This document shows, one piece after another, positions 10,484-20,469 of a stretch of DNA of 50,870 bases. The stretch spans positions 16,289 to 67,158 of the forward strand of contig PMOS01000033.1 of the NCBI GenBank assembly GCA_003161435.1. The letters are read 5' to 3'. The translations under genes and the position numbers were made by a program. The DNA is from Vulcanimicrobiota bacterium. Its GTDB lineage: Bacteria; Vulcanimicrobiota; Vulcanimicrobiia; Vulcanimicrobiales; Vulcanimicrobiaceae. Numbering within the stretch: the stretch's first letter is position 1; each line of letters opens with the position of its first letter. The notes beneath the pieces are model-generated. The model was not told where the DNA came from. It saw nothing but the letters and a program-made list of their open reading frames with translations, and searched no databases.

Positions 10484-12426
10484 CCGGCCGGATCGACGCG
10501 GATGATGCCCATCATCCCGTGGTCCTCGTGGTACAGCATGTGGCAATGGTAGACGAACGTTCCGGGGTCGACCTGTCCGAAGTCGATCAGGATATCCGTC
10601 TGCGTCGCTTGCAGGATCGGATAGCCGTCCGACGTCACGCGACCCGTTTGCGTTGCGGGCGGCAACAACAGCGTATCGAGCCGGACGTTGGCGATGCGCG
10701 CGCGCTGATCCGGAACCGAACTGCTGATCCCTAAGAACGTCAGCTGGTGGATGTGGAACGCATGGATCTCCGGCGCCGCGTTGACGAGGTGCCAGAGCTC
10801 GACGTTCCCTTGCCGCGTCTCGATGTTGGGCTGCAGATAATAGCCGGGATTCGACGGCGTGCTCGAGCGCGCGAGCCAAAACGGGTTCTCGACGATCCCG
10901 GGACTGCGCGGGTTGCCCGCCGTGACGTAAAAGCTGCCGTCATCGTATTGGGTGAACGACAGCCAGCGTTCCACGACTACGCGCCCGTGGTGCGCTCGTG
11001 CCACCTCGGCGCGCGTCGCGTGAGGGCGGGCGGTCGTCACGGCGATCGGCGGGCGTCGTACGAGCGCGCGAACCCCCGACACGCCGATGCCGATCGTCGC
11101 GAGCTTGTAGCTCACCGAGTCGGGCCCGGCGAAACCGGTGCAGACCGGGGCGCTGATCAGCGTCTGGTCCGTGGCGGCGCCGGTGACGATGATGTCGACC
11201 CGGCCTCCCGGCGGAAGCTGCACGTCGGTGGGATTGCCGGGGAGCGCGACGTTCTCGACGTCCGAGCTCGGGTTGATCGGCACGCCGTCGCGTCCGACGA
11301 CGGTCAGCGGTTCCCGGTGTCCGGCGCCGTCGACGAGCGCGACGTCGATGTAGGCGTTCGCCGTCGCGTCGATGATCCGCAACTTCTGCTGCTGTCCGCT
11401 TCCGAGTGCGTCACGTGGCGGCGACGACAACTGCGCGCCGCCGATCGTATAGCCGTTCACCGCGATGGATTGTGCCGGCGAAGCGCTCGGGCACGGCACC
11501 GCGCCCTGGGCCGGACGCATCCCGGAGATGAATTGGTTCGGGCCAAGCGACGGCACCGCGCGCGGCGGCGCGGCGTTGAGCCCGACCCGGCGCGGCGCGA
11601 AACGAACCGCCGGCGCGGCCGTCGCCAACGGAGCGTTCTTGATGAGGATGACGCGCGTCGGCGGCTCCGGCGGCGCATTCTTCGGCAACACGATCAGCGC
11701 GCCGGCCAAGCCGCCGCCGACCTGCGTGTTCGAGATGCCGTGCAGATGCGAGTGGTACCAGTACGTTCCGGCGGGCTGCGACACGCGGATCGTGAAGGTC
11801 TGCGTGCACGTCATCCCTGCCGTGGCCTGCGTCGAGCGGAAGACGTTGTCGATAATCGGCGGCACGTGCAAGCCGTGGGTGTGAAGGTTCGTGTCTCCCG
11901 GCGGGTGCACGATCTCGACGTAGGCGCGCGGCGCGGGACGGCCCACCGGACCCAGCTCACCGGTCGTGGTCGGGGCCGGCGTTCCGTCGCCGGCCGCAAG
12001 CTGCGCGCAACCGTCGGGCGTCGTCGGCGCCGGCTGCGGCGAATCGCCCGTCATCCCTTTCATCGTCTGCATGCCGCCGGTTGCGCTGGGCTGCGCGAGC
12101 TGGTTCTTGAGGACGATGGTGAACCGCTCGCCCTGCGTCACTTGAATCGTCGGCGCGTCGACGTACCGGTCCCAACGAGTCGGGTCGGTCGTGTAGCAAT
12201 ACGCCGCCCCGTTCTGGACCGCGTACAGGGTCACGGTCTCGTGTGACGCCGCGGGCACGACGGTCAACGGATCCGGCAACAAGCCGTTGGTGATGCGCGG
12301 CACGCATGCCGCTGCGGCGGCTCGCGGGGCAGTGGCCGAACCCGCCGGACCGCCCGCGCTCAAGATCAGCGCGGTGGCCGTAACAAGAAGTGAACCGCCC
12401 CAGACCGACCCGTGGAATCTCATCAC
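10480..12426 (-). CDS. Multicopper oxidase, secreted (laccase/CotA-like)
   Basis: A 648-residue protein with an N-terminal signal peptide. All four copper-binding histidine clusters are present: HTHG (182-185), HSHLHG (225-230), HAFHIH (555-560) and HCHMLYH (627-633), with a Met a few residues later as likely axial ligand of the type 1 copper. The family oxidises phenols or metal ions and reduces oxygen to water. An unusual Thr/Pro-rich insertion (about 113-165) separates the first strands from the HTHG motif. GTG 12426 and ATG 12423 are both possible starts; AAAGGG sits 8 bases before the GTG. Nothing nearby indicates the substrate. Confidence 0.92.
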   Translation of the reverse strand: MMRFHGSVWGGSLLVTATALILSAGGPAGSATAPRAAAAACVPRITNGLLPDPLTVVPAASHETVTLYAVQNGAAYCYTTDPTRWDRYVDAPTIQVTQGERFTIVLKNQLAQPSATGGMQTMKGMTGDSPQPAPTTPDGCAQLAAGDGTPAPTTTGELGPVGRPAPRAYVEIVHPPGDTNLHTHGLHVPPIIDNVFRSTQATAGMTCTQTFTIRVSQPAGTYWYHSHLHGISNTQVGGGLAGALIVLPKNAPPEPPTRVILIKNAPLATAAPAVRFAPRRVGLNAAPPRAVPSLGPNQFISGMRPAQGAVPCPSASPAQSIAVNGYTIGGAQLSSPPRDALGSGQQQKLRIIDATANAYIDVALVDGAGHREPLTVVGRDGVPINPSSDVENVALPGNPTDVQLPPGGRVDIIVTGAATDQTLISAPVCTGFAGPDSVSYKLATIGIGVSGVRALVRRPPIAVTTARPHATRAEVARAHHGRVVVERWLSFTQYDDGSFYVTAGNPRSPGIVENPFWLARSSTPSNPGYYLQPNIETRQGNVELWHLVNAAPEIHAFHIHQLTFLGISSSVPDQRARIANVRLDTLLLPPATQTGRVTSDGYPILQATQTDILIDFGQVDPGTFVYHCHMLYHEDHGMMGIIRVDPAG

Positions 12427-12592
12427 CCGTACACCCTTTCGCGCCCCGATGGTGGGACACGATCACGCGCTTCGTCTTAGCGAGAAACCGATCCTCGGGT
12501 TCGTGTCTTGTCGCTCCCCATTTGAGATTGTGCTGTGCAAACGCGACTGAACGTGTTCGCCCGCGTGCCGCTGGTCACGATGCGCCTTGAGA

Positions 12593-12928
12593 CTACGTCA
12601 ATGCCAACTCTCGCGCCGTGGCGCTCTCGGCGATCGCAAAGGTGACCTCGGCGCTGCACCCTTCTTTGATTCGCTGCAGTGTATCGGCGTTCGCAACGTG
12701 ATCCCCACTCTCGAGTCGGCTGATCGCCGAGTCTTTCATTCCCAAGCGGGCGCCGAGCTGCGCCTGCGTGAGACTGTGTCGCTGCCGGTAGCCAATCAGG
12801 AACCGCGCGATCGTCTCGGCCATTTCGCGGCGTATGTGCGCATGCCGATAAGCTGCTTGGCGAGCTCGCCGCCTTTCGCCGGCGGCATGCTCTGAGCCCA
12901 GTCGCGAGAGGCCCGCTCTTTTGCCCAT
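12593..12928 (-). CDS. XRE/Cro-type HTH transcriptional regulator
   Basis: The C-terminal 76 residues (from the ATG at 12823) form a clean helix-turn-helix: LIGYRQRHSLTQAQLGARLG, then KDSAISRLESGDH, then a final NADTLQRIKEG helix. This resembles antitoxin-type or phage-type XRE repressors. The first 35 residues from the ATG at 12928 are Arg/His/Ala-rich and look like an off-frame translation. In another frame the same bases encode a more natural peptide starting at 12939 or 12936 and stopping at 12796. The true N-terminus is therefore unsettled. No toxin partner was found beside it. Confidence 0.7.
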   Translation of the reverse strand: MGKRAGLSRLGSEHAAGERRRARQAAYRHAHIRREMAETIARFLIGYRQRHSLTQAQLGARLGMKDSAISRLESGDHVANADTLQRIKEGCSAEVTFAIAESATARELALT

Positions 12929-12934
12929 GAATCC

Positions 12935-12963
12935 ATCATAACAAAAGTGTTAAGCTACGGCAA
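12935..12963 (-). promoter_or_regulatory. Promoter of the XRE gene with an embedded operator palindrome
   Basis: On the minus strand TTGCCG (12963-12958), a 17-base spacer and TATGAT (12940-12935) make a good sigma70-type promoter. A palindrome, TAACA-4-TGTTA (12952-12939), fills the gap up to the -10 box, where a repressor would block polymerase. Autoregulation by the XRE protein is the simplest reading. Transcription from here would begin close to the ATG at 12928, implying a leaderless message. Confidence 0.55.
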
Positions 12964-13053
12964 GCCCATACGTGCGGTTCAACTGCCCCGCGTAGCCATG
13001 CCGTGCGACGCCGCGCTCAAGGGCGAGCGTCGGCCGGAGAGAACGTCGCGGTG

Positions 13054-13578
13054 ATGAGCACCAGCACGCGGCGCGCCGCTTCGGTCGCGGCGACGATCAT
13101 TCTCACCGCCGCCGCAATCGGCGGCGTCGCGCGGGCGGCCGACTCCGAGATCCCCGCGCCGGCGAACGCCGTCGTCGTGCGTGAGGTGCAAGCCGGCGGC
13201 GCACAGGTCTACGCGTGTCGGCAGTCGCCGGCCGGAACGTACGCGTGGACGCTAGCCGGACCGAACGCGATCCTCATCAACGCCGACGGGACGAGCTTCG
13301 GGACACACTCTCCCGGTCCGATCTGGACAGCAAACGACGGCAGCGCGATCGTGGCCGACGGTGCGCATCCGGTCACGCTGGTAAAACGCGCGGCCGCCGT
13401 CCCGGCCCTGCTGTTGCGTGTGACGTCGTCGACCGGCGCGGGCGTGCTCACCGGCGTGCGGTTCGTGCGGCGCTGGGACACGCTGGGCGGTGTCGCGCCC
13501 GACGCCGGCTGCGACGCGTCGCACGCCGACGCGCGCGTCGCCGTTCACTACAGCGCGATCTACACGTTCTACCGCTAA
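13054..13578 (+). CDS. Exported DUF3455 domain protein
   Basis: A 174-residue protein with a signal peptide (TRRAASVAATIILTAAAIGG, cleaved near ARA-AD). The mature part matches the DUF3455 pattern: VYACRQ, then YAWTLAGPNA, then the hallmark FGTHSPGPIWTANDGSAI and a late segment VRFVRRWDTLGGVAP before two cysteine-containing strands. The function of the family is not established. ATG 13054 was chosen, with GGAGA 13 bases upstream; an adjoining GTG at 13051 is equally possible. It converges on the truncated hydrolase gene, leaving a 7-base gap. Confidence 0.75.
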   Translation: MSTSTRRAASVAATIILTAAAIGGVARAADSEIPAPANAVVVREVQAGGAQVYACRQSPAGTYAWTLAGPNAILINADGTSFGTHSPGPIWTANDGSAIVADGAHPVTLVKRAAAVPALLLRVTSSTGAGVLTGVRFVRRWDTLGGVAPDAGCDASHADARVAVHYSAIYTFYR

Positions 13579-13585
13579 CGCAGCA

Positions 13586-14047
13586 TTACGTCGCCGGCTG
13601 GTACACGTACACGTGCTGGCCGTCGCGAATCGTCAGCGTCTTGGTCGCCCCGGTGCCGAGGACGAACTCGAAGCCGGCGTCGCCGGGATCGACGGTGACG
13701 AACGAGATCATGCCGTCGTCGTTCTTGCGCGACGCGACGTGGCTCTTGAAGGCGCCGAAGTCGAACGTCACGCCACCGCTGCCGCGCATCACGTCGATGT
13801 GGCCGAGATCGGCGCTGTGGTAGTGGGCGGCTAGCGCCGCGGCGGCGTCCGGCGCGGCCGGGACGACCAGGTGCGGACGCTCGGCGGCGAGCCGCGCGAA
13901 CGGCGTCTTGGCCGCGGCGGCGACGTCGTCGGCGGCCTCGGGCCGGCCGTCGTAGAGTACCTCGAGCAGCCGGCGCATGAACGGTCCGCGGATGTACACG
14001 CCCTGATCGGCGTTGGTGAAGATCAGCGCCTTCGCAGGAATCGCGCT
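13586..14047 (-). pseudogene. C-terminal remnant of a serine hydrolase (beta-lactamase-related family)
   Basis: About 150 codons read like the tail of a class C beta-lactamase-type hydrolase: AIPAKALIFTNADQGVYIRG followed by LLEVLYDGRPEAADD and a beta-rich C-terminal domain ending in GQHVYVYQPAT. The catalytic half with its SxxK and YxN motifs is absent. Sequence upstream of about 14047 changes to low-quality coding and then to an AT-richer spacer. Truncation by deletion or insertion is inferred. The frame continues open to 14140, but without family-like residues. Confidence 0.55.
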
Positions 14048-14138
14048 CCATCGAGGCCTGGATGGCGATCCGTCCGGGCTCGATGCGTTTATGCTCCGTG
14101 CCCGCAAATCGTGAAATCGTCGGCGCCCCGGCGGCTTC

Positions 14139-14281
14139 ATTGTGAAAAGCTAACGGAATCGTTCGCCAGCGTGCGTCGGATAACTCCGGCTGACGCGCGA
14201 AAAGCCTTGTTGTAGCAACGCTTTTCGTACGTCGCCCGCAACCGATTGGAAGACTTTCACAATTCTGCGTCTTTTCACAAT
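14139..14281. repeat. 143-bp spacer bounded by a perfect 11-bp inverted repeat
   Basis: ATTGTGAAAAG at 14139-14149 is matched by its exact complement at 14271-14281. A one-base-shorter copy of the right end lies at 14254-14263. In the centre is a hairpin with an 8-bp stem (14198-14205 with 14220-14227) built from the same GAAAAG/CTTTTC word. The segment is less GC-rich than its surroundings and sits right behind the truncated hydrolase. It may be a miniature mobile element or a set of operator sites. Confidence 0.5.
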
Positions 14282-14317
14282 CAAACGCCGATTAGGGACG
14301 TTGACTGTGAGACAGCC

Positions 14318-14563
14318 CTAAAACGGCGTGTCGTCGTCGGCCGAGGCAGCGACCGAAGCGCCGGGGGCGGCGGTGTCGGCGGCAGCGCGTAGGGTTTCTT
14401 CGGCGGTCTTGAGCAACGCTTCGCAGCGCGCGACGAGATCGCGGCCCTTGCGATAGAGATCGACGGCGCGCTCGAGCTCGATGTTCTCGCGCTCCAGCTC
14501 GGTGACGATCTCGGTGAGGCTCGCGAGCGATGCCTCAAAAGAGGCCGATTTGTTCTCCGCCAT
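14318..14563 (-). CDS. xseB: Exodeoxyribonuclease VII small subunit
   Basis: An 81-residue helical protein of the normal XseB size and pattern: SFEASLASLTEIVTELERE, followed by LERAVDLYRKGRDLVARCEA and a short acidic tail. It binds XseA to form the nuclease that trims single-stranded DNA. The ATG at 14563 lies 29 bases inside the end of xseA, so expression is coupled. It is the last gene of the accB-accC-nusB-PBP-xseA-xseB run. Confidence 0.92.
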   Translation of the reverse strand: MAENKSASFEASLASLTEIVTELERENIELERAVDLYRKGRDLVARCEALLKTAEETLRAAADTAAPGASVAASADDDTPF

Positions 14564-15965
14564 CGTTTCCGTCCGATTCGACACGTGCAGTGAGGTTTCC
14601 GCGAGCAAGTTCGACCCGCAGGCGCGTCCCGGGCGGCGCCTCGGCCGGGTCGACGAGCGGCTTCCCATCGGGGCGCCGGACGATCGCGAACCCGCGCCGC
14701 AGCGGCGCGGTCGGGTCGATCGTCCCGAGCCTCGCGCGAAGCACGTCGAGCCGATGCCCGCCGTGCGCGACCACCCGCGCGAACGCCGGGCCGAGCCGCT
14801 CGGCGAGCTCATCGCGGTGGCCCTGTTTCTCGGCGAGGAATCGCAGATCGAGCCGGCTGCGCACCGCGTCGAAGCGAGCGCGATGCGTCGCCAGCCACGT
14901 TGCCGGGGAACGCCGCAGCAGGGCACGCTCGGCGAGGCCGATGCGTTCGCGCGCGCTGCCCAAACGGCGTTGCACGGCTCGGTCGAGCGCAGCGGTCAAT
15001 CCGTCGAGACGCTGGCGCCGGCCGGCGAGCAGGAGCGTCGGATCGGCCAACGGCGAGCGGTGCTCGATGCGTTCGAGCTGCGTGCGCCAGCGGTGCAGCC
15101 GCCCTTCGAGCGCGCGCGTGAGCCGGTCGCGGTCGCGCGCGAGCGTGCGCAGCAGCTCGTCGCGTGGCGGAAGCAGCGTCTGCGCCGCCGTCGACGGTGT
15201 CGGCGCATGACGGCTGGCGGCAAAGTCGGCGAGAGAGGTGTTCGACTCGTGGCCGATCGCGGTGACGACCGGCACCGGCGCGTTCGCGACCGCGCGCACG
15301 ACCCGCTCGTCGTTGAAGACGAAGAGGTCTTCGAACGAGCCGCCGCCGCGCGCCAGCACGACCAGGTCGGGTGCCGCCGCGTACGCGCGCGCGAGCGCGG
15401 CCGCGATCTGCGGTCCGACGTCGCCTTGCACCGGCGTGTCGAACCGCAGGATCTCGACCTGCGGCGCGCGGGCACGCGCTTGCGTCAGGAAATCGCGCGT
15501 TCCGTCGCCGCTCGGCGAACCGACGAGCGCCACACGGAAAGGATACGGCGGGATGCGGCGCTTGCGCTCCGCGCGAAAGAGTCCCTCGGCTTCGAGCTTG
15601 CGCCGCAGCTCCTCGAACCTCGCGTAGAGCACGCCGACGCCGGCCAACTGCAAATGCCGGACGATCAGCTGATACTTGCTGCTCTTCTCGTACGTCGAGA
15701 CCTTGCCGAATACGATCGCCGCCGCGCCGTCCTTCGCTTGCGGGAACGTTGCGGCGTCGCTCGGGTACGCAAAGCACGTCAGGACCGACTCTCGGTCCTT
15801 GACGTCGAAGTTCCAGCTCCCGCTGGACTGCACGCGCAAGTTGGAGATCTCGCCTTCGACGCCGAGCATGTCGAGCTTCGGGTCCTTGTCGATCTTGCGT
15901 TTGATGTAACCGGCCAGTCGCGATACGCCGACGACCGGGATGCGCGACCAGTCGCGCTCGATCAC
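14535..15965 (-). CDS. xseA: Exodeoxyribonuclease VII large subunit
   Basis: A 476-residue protein with an N-terminal OB-fold (LDMLGVEGEISNLRVQSSGS to about residue 100), the catalytic core with the family signatures LVVLARGGGSFEDLFVFNDE and VVTAIGHESNTSLAD, a coiled-coil Arg/Glu-rich region and the C-terminal DPTAPLRRGFAIV segment. The start is GTG, fixed by a GTGA overlap with the stop of the penicillin-binding protein gene. Complete and typical. Confidence 0.95.
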   Translation of the reverse strand: MIERDWSRIPVVGVSRLAGYIKRKIDKDPKLDMLGVEGEISNLRVQSSGSWNFDVKDRESVLTCFAYPSDAATFPQAKDGAAAIVFGKVSTYEKSSKYQLIVRHLQLAGVGVLYARFEELRRKLEAEGLFRAERKRRIPPYPFRVALVGSPSGDGTRDFLTQARARAPQVEILRFDTPVQGDVGPQIAAALARAYAAAPDLVVLARGGGSFEDLFVFNDERVVRAVANAPVPVVTAIGHESNTSLADFAASRHAPTPSTAAQTLLPPRDELLRTLARDRDRLTRALEGRLHRWRTQLERIEHRSPLADPTLLLAGRRQRLDGLTAALDRAVQRRLGSARERIGLAERALLRRSPATWLATHRARFDAVRSRLDLRFLAEKQGHRDELAERLGPAFARVVAHGGHRLDVLRARLGTIDPTAPLRRGFAIVRRPDGKPLVDPAEAPPGTRLRVELARGNLTARVESDGNDGGEQIGLF

Positions 15966-18151
15966 GGCGGCGCGGTTGGTTCGGCGTCGAGCCGCTGATA
16001 CGTCTGCCCGTCGCCGACGGCGTCCGGTGGCGGCGTGAGCGGCGCCAGCGTCGGCGGCGTGCGCGGCGCGGCGTGGACGACCGGGTACGGCGCCACCGGC
16101 ACGGGCGGCGCGTGCGGGCGCGACGCACCGCGCGAGCCCGGCAAGTCGACGACCGTGCCGCAGGTGTGTTCATCGGTACCGACCAGGAACAAGTCCTCGT
16201 GGCCCGAGCCGCACAACCTGGCCTTGACGACCTCGCCGACGGGCAGCACGAAGTCGTGCGGCTTCGTCTTGGCCAGCGCGCGCTTCATGAACCGCGCCCA
16301 GATGCGCGCGGGGATGTTCCCGCCGTACGACTCGTTCATGCGCGTGTAGTCGTCGTTCCCGATCCACACCGCCGTCACGAGGTCCGGCGTGTAGCCGACG
16401 AACCACGCATCACGGAAGCTCGACGTCGTGCCCGTCTTCCCGGCCGCCGGGCGCCCGATCATGGCGTTCGGATAGCCCGTTCCCGTCGTGATCACCGACT
16501 CGAGCATCGAGCTCATGATGTACGCTACGCCGGCGCTGACGACTTCGGTTTGCTCCGGATACGAGTTGTCCATCACCGGCGTCCCCAGCGAGTCGCGCAC
16601 CATCCGGATCGCGGAAGGCGTGATGTGGACACCCTGATTGGCCAGCGTCGCGTAGCCGGCGGCGTTGTCGAGCGGAGAGATCCCCGACGACCCCAGCGCG
16701 AGCGACAACGTCGGATCCAGCGGCGCGGTCACGCCCATGCGGTGCGCGTACTCGATCACTTGAGGGACCCCGAGCTCCTGCGCCAGCTTCACGGCCACGA
16801 CGTTGCGCGACTGCGCCAGCGCGTAGCGCAGCGTCATCGCACCGTAAAAGCGGTAGTCGTCGTCCATCGGCGCCCAGCGCGTGCCGTCGCCCATCGGGTA
16901 GCTGACCGGCGTGTCCTCGACGATCGTCGAGGGCGGGTGCCCGGCATCGACCTCGGCGGTGTAGACGTAGGCTTTGAACGACGAGCCGGGTTGGCGGTGC
17001 GACTGCCACGCACGATTGAATTGATTGGTCAGCGAGAACGGCGTCGCACCGCCGACCATGGCGAGGATCTCACCCGTCGACGGCCGGATCGCGACGAGCG
17101 CACCTTGATGCGCGCCGATCCCCTCGGCCTTCCCGCGCTCGATCCCCCAGGACACGGCGTCTTGTGCGATGTCCTGCATCGCCGGATCGAGCGTGGTGTA
17201 GACTTGCAGGCCGCCTTCGAAGGTCACCTGCGTCCCGAACTGCTGCTCGATCTGGTGCTCGACGTACGTCGTGAAGTACGGATAACGATACGACTGCAGC
17301 CCGGTCGGCCGCTCACCGATGAGGTGGAGCGGCGCGGCTTCCGCGGCGTCCGCGCGCGCCTGCGTGATGAATCCCGCCTCGACCATGCGCTCGAGGACAT
17401 GGTGCTGGCGCTCCTTCGCGCGGTCGAGGCTGACGTACGGCGAGTAGTCCGACGGCGCCGCCGGCAAGCCGGCGAGCATCGCCGTTTGCGCGAGCGTGAG
17501 CCGGCCGACGTCGGTGCCGAAATAGGTGTGCGCCGCCGCCTGGATACCGTACGCACCTGACCCGAAGTAGATCAGGTTCAGGTACCGCTCGAGGATGTCG
17601 TCCTTCGTGTAGTAGCGCTCGATCTCCATCGCCAGCAGTGCTTCCTGGATCTTGCGCGAGTACGAAACCTCGTTGGAGAGGAAAAGCCCGCGCGCGAGCT
17701 GCTGCGTGATCGTCGAAGCGCCTTGCAGCTGTTGGTGCCGATAGTCGGCGAGCGCGGCGCGCGCGATCCCGGCGAAATCGACGCCGTGATGCTGATAGAA
17801 GTGCGCGTCTTCAGTCGCAATGAACGCGTTGCGCACGCCGACGGGAATCTTGCCGATCGAGACCCAGATGCGGTTCTCGCGGTAGAGGTTGGCGAGCTGC
17901 AGTCCGTTGCGCGCATAGACCTGCGTCGAACGCGACGGCTGATAGTCCGCCATGCGGTTGATGTCGGGCAGGTTGCGCGAGTACGATGCCACGATACCGG
18001 CGACGATCCCGACGAACAGCAGGATCGCGAACACGCCCAGCACGACGATCGCCTTGACGATCCGCCCGACGATACTCCAAGCGCCGCCCCCGCGCTGGTT
18101 GCGCGAACGACGGCGGCCCCGCGTCACGGGCGATGCGAGAGCGCGGCTCAT
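15962..18151 (-). CDS. Bifunctional penicillin-binding protein 1A (transglycosylase/transpeptidase)
   Basis: A 729-residue class A PBP that polymerises and cross-links peptidoglycan at the outer face of the inner membrane. A basic N-terminus precedes one membrane anchor (about 31-55). The GT51 domain shows ATEDAHFYQHHG (catalytic Glu114) and GASTITQQLARGLFLS. The transpeptidase domain shows SxxK at 390-393 (nucleophile Ser390), SRN (448-450) and KTG at 572-574. A Pro-rich tail ends the protein. It overlaps nusB and xseA by four bases each. Confidence 0.95.
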   Translation of the reverse strand: MSRALASPVTRGRRRSRNQRGGGAWSIVGRIVKAIVVLGVFAILLFVGIVAGIVASYSRNLPDINRMADYQPSRSTQVYARNGLQLANLYRENRIWVSIGKIPVGVRNAFIATEDAHFYQHHGVDFAGIARAALADYRHQQLQGASTITQQLARGLFLSNEVSYSRKIQEALLAMEIERYYTKDDILERYLNLIYFGSGAYGIQAAAHTYFGTDVGRLTLAQTAMLAGLPAAPSDYSPYVSLDRAKERQHHVLERMVEAGFITQARADAAEAAPLHLIGERPTGLQSYRYPYFTTYVEHQIEQQFGTQVTFEGGLQVYTTLDPAMQDIAQDAVSWGIERGKAEGIGAHQGALVAIRPSTGEILAMVGGATPFSLTNQFNRAWQSHRQPGSSFKAYVYTAEVDAGHPPSTIVEDTPVSYPMGDGTRWAPMDDDYRFYGAMTLRYALAQSRNVVAVKLAQELGVPQVIEYAHRMGVTAPLDPTLSLALGSSGISPLDNAAGYATLANQGVHITPSAIRMVRDSLGTPVMDNSYPEQTEVVSAGVAYIMSSMLESVITTGTGYPNAMIGRPAAGKTGTTSSFRDAWFVGYTPDLVTAVWIGNDDYTRMNESYGGNIPARIWARFMKRALAKTKPHDFVLPVGEVVKARLCGSGHEDLFLVGTDEHTCGTVVDLPGSRGASRPHAPPVPVAPYPVVHAAPRTPPTLAPLTPPPDAVGDGQTYQRLDAEPTAPP

Positions 18152-18591
18152 CGATCCGCACCGCCGTGCAGCTGCGGCACCGGCCTGGTGCGACGCGCGA
18201 GCGCGCGCGCGAGGACGCCGTTGACGTAGCGGCCGGAGTCTTCGGTCGAGAACTTCTTGGCCAGCTCGACCGCTTCGTTGATGACGACCGCCGCGTCGAT
18301 CTCGTGCCGATGGTTCAGCTCGAACGCGCTCATGCGCAGGATGATGCGGTCGATGGTCGGGAGCCGGTCGAGCGTCCAGCCCTCGAGGAGCGGCGCGATC
18401 AGCGCGTCGGACTCACCGGCGTTCTCGAGCGTACCCATGACGAGGTCGCGCACGAACGCGCGGTCCTCCGCCGGCGCGCTCGGGGGCATGAGCTCGGTGA
18501 GGATCTCGTCCACCGGACGCTTCCCGACTTCGGTGCCGTAGAGCGCCTGCAACGCAATCTCGCGCGCGCGGCGCCGGGAGGTCGAGGGCAT
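18148..18591 (-). CDS. nusB: Transcription antitermination factor NusB
   Basis: A 147-residue all-helical protein of normal NusB length: RRRAREIALQALYGTE at the N-terminus, LPTIDRIILRMSAFEL in the middle, then VVINEAVELAKKFSTEDSGR and YVNGVLARAL at the end. It works with NusE on boxA RNA in rRNA antitermination. It lies 15 bases after accC and overlaps the PBP gene. Confidence 0.95.
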   Translation of the reverse strand: MPSTSRRRAREIALQALYGTEVGKRPVDEILTELMPPSAPAEDRAFVRDLVMGTLENAGESDALIAPLLEGWTLDRLPTIDRIILRMSAFELNHRHEIDAAVVINEAVELAKKFSTEDSGRYVNGVLARALARRTRPVPQLHGGADR

Positions 18592-18606
18592 CGCTAGCAG
18601 GCCTGC

Positions 18607-19961
<1,355 letters not shown>

Positions 19962-19962
<1 letters not shown>

Positions 19963-20375
19963 CAGCGCTCGATCGCGAACAGCGCCTGACCGTATTCGAC
20001 GGGTTGGCCCTCGGTGACGAAGACCGCGATCACGTGCCCGGTGCCGCGCGAGCGGACCGGGTTGCGGATCCCCAGCGTCTCGACGAAGGCCAGCTCGCGG
20101 TCCTCGTCGAGCTCCTGCCCTTCGACGATCGCCGGCCGTGCCAACCGGACGATCCCGACAACGTCGCTGGAAATGACGTCGGCCATGCGTTCGACGGTCG
20201 GCCGGGGAGCGGGCTCCGCCGGTACCGCGCAGGAGGGCCGAACGGGCGCGCTATGGCTCGCCCGGCGCACCTCGATCTCGGTTTCCCCGTCGCGGACGCG
20301 GAGTCGCGCGAAGCCGGCCTCGGCCAGCGCACCCGCCAGCGCCCGGGCCCGCACGGCGATCACGTCTTCGGTCAT
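19962..20375 (-). CDS. AccB-like protein lacking the biotinylation lysine (BADC-like)
   Basis: A 137-residue protein in the accB position, with a short N-terminal helix region, a Pro/Ala linker and a biotinyl/lipoyl-type beta domain (about 65-137). The tail TEGQPVEYGQALFAIE is a good AccB ending. The hairpin that should read EAMKM or EAMKL reads E-T-L-G-I-R-N (99-105), so Gly102 stands where the biotin lysine belongs; I checked this against the DNA. It cannot carry biotin in the usual way. Plant BADC proteins are lysine-less AccB relatives that bind and restrain acetyl-CoA carboxylase, which is a possible parallel. A true AccB must then be encoded elsewhere. Confidence 0.8.
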
Positions 20376-20431
20376 TGAGGCGACGGTTCGACGCTCGGCG
20401 GCATCGCCCCCGGCTTGGGGTATACGTCCCG

Positions 20432-20451
20432 GGGTAGAATAGGGTAGAATA
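20432..20451 (+). promoter_or_regulatory. Tandem TAGAAT-bearing 10-bp repeats in a divergent promoter region
   Basis: GGGTAGAATA occurs twice head to tail, 19 bases before the HD-GYP start and about 57 bases before the accB-like start. Each unit supplies a -10-like TAGAAT for the plus strand. No -35 with proper spacing was found, so the role is uncertain. Confidence 0.4.
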
Positions 20452-20469
20452 GCCCAAGAGGAACTCCCT

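Noticed and set aside
12593..12928. Antitoxin of a HigBA-type toxin-antitoxin pair
   Set aside because: The HTH protein would fit, but neither neighbour encodes a RelE/HigB-like toxin; only the autoregulation part of the idea is supported.
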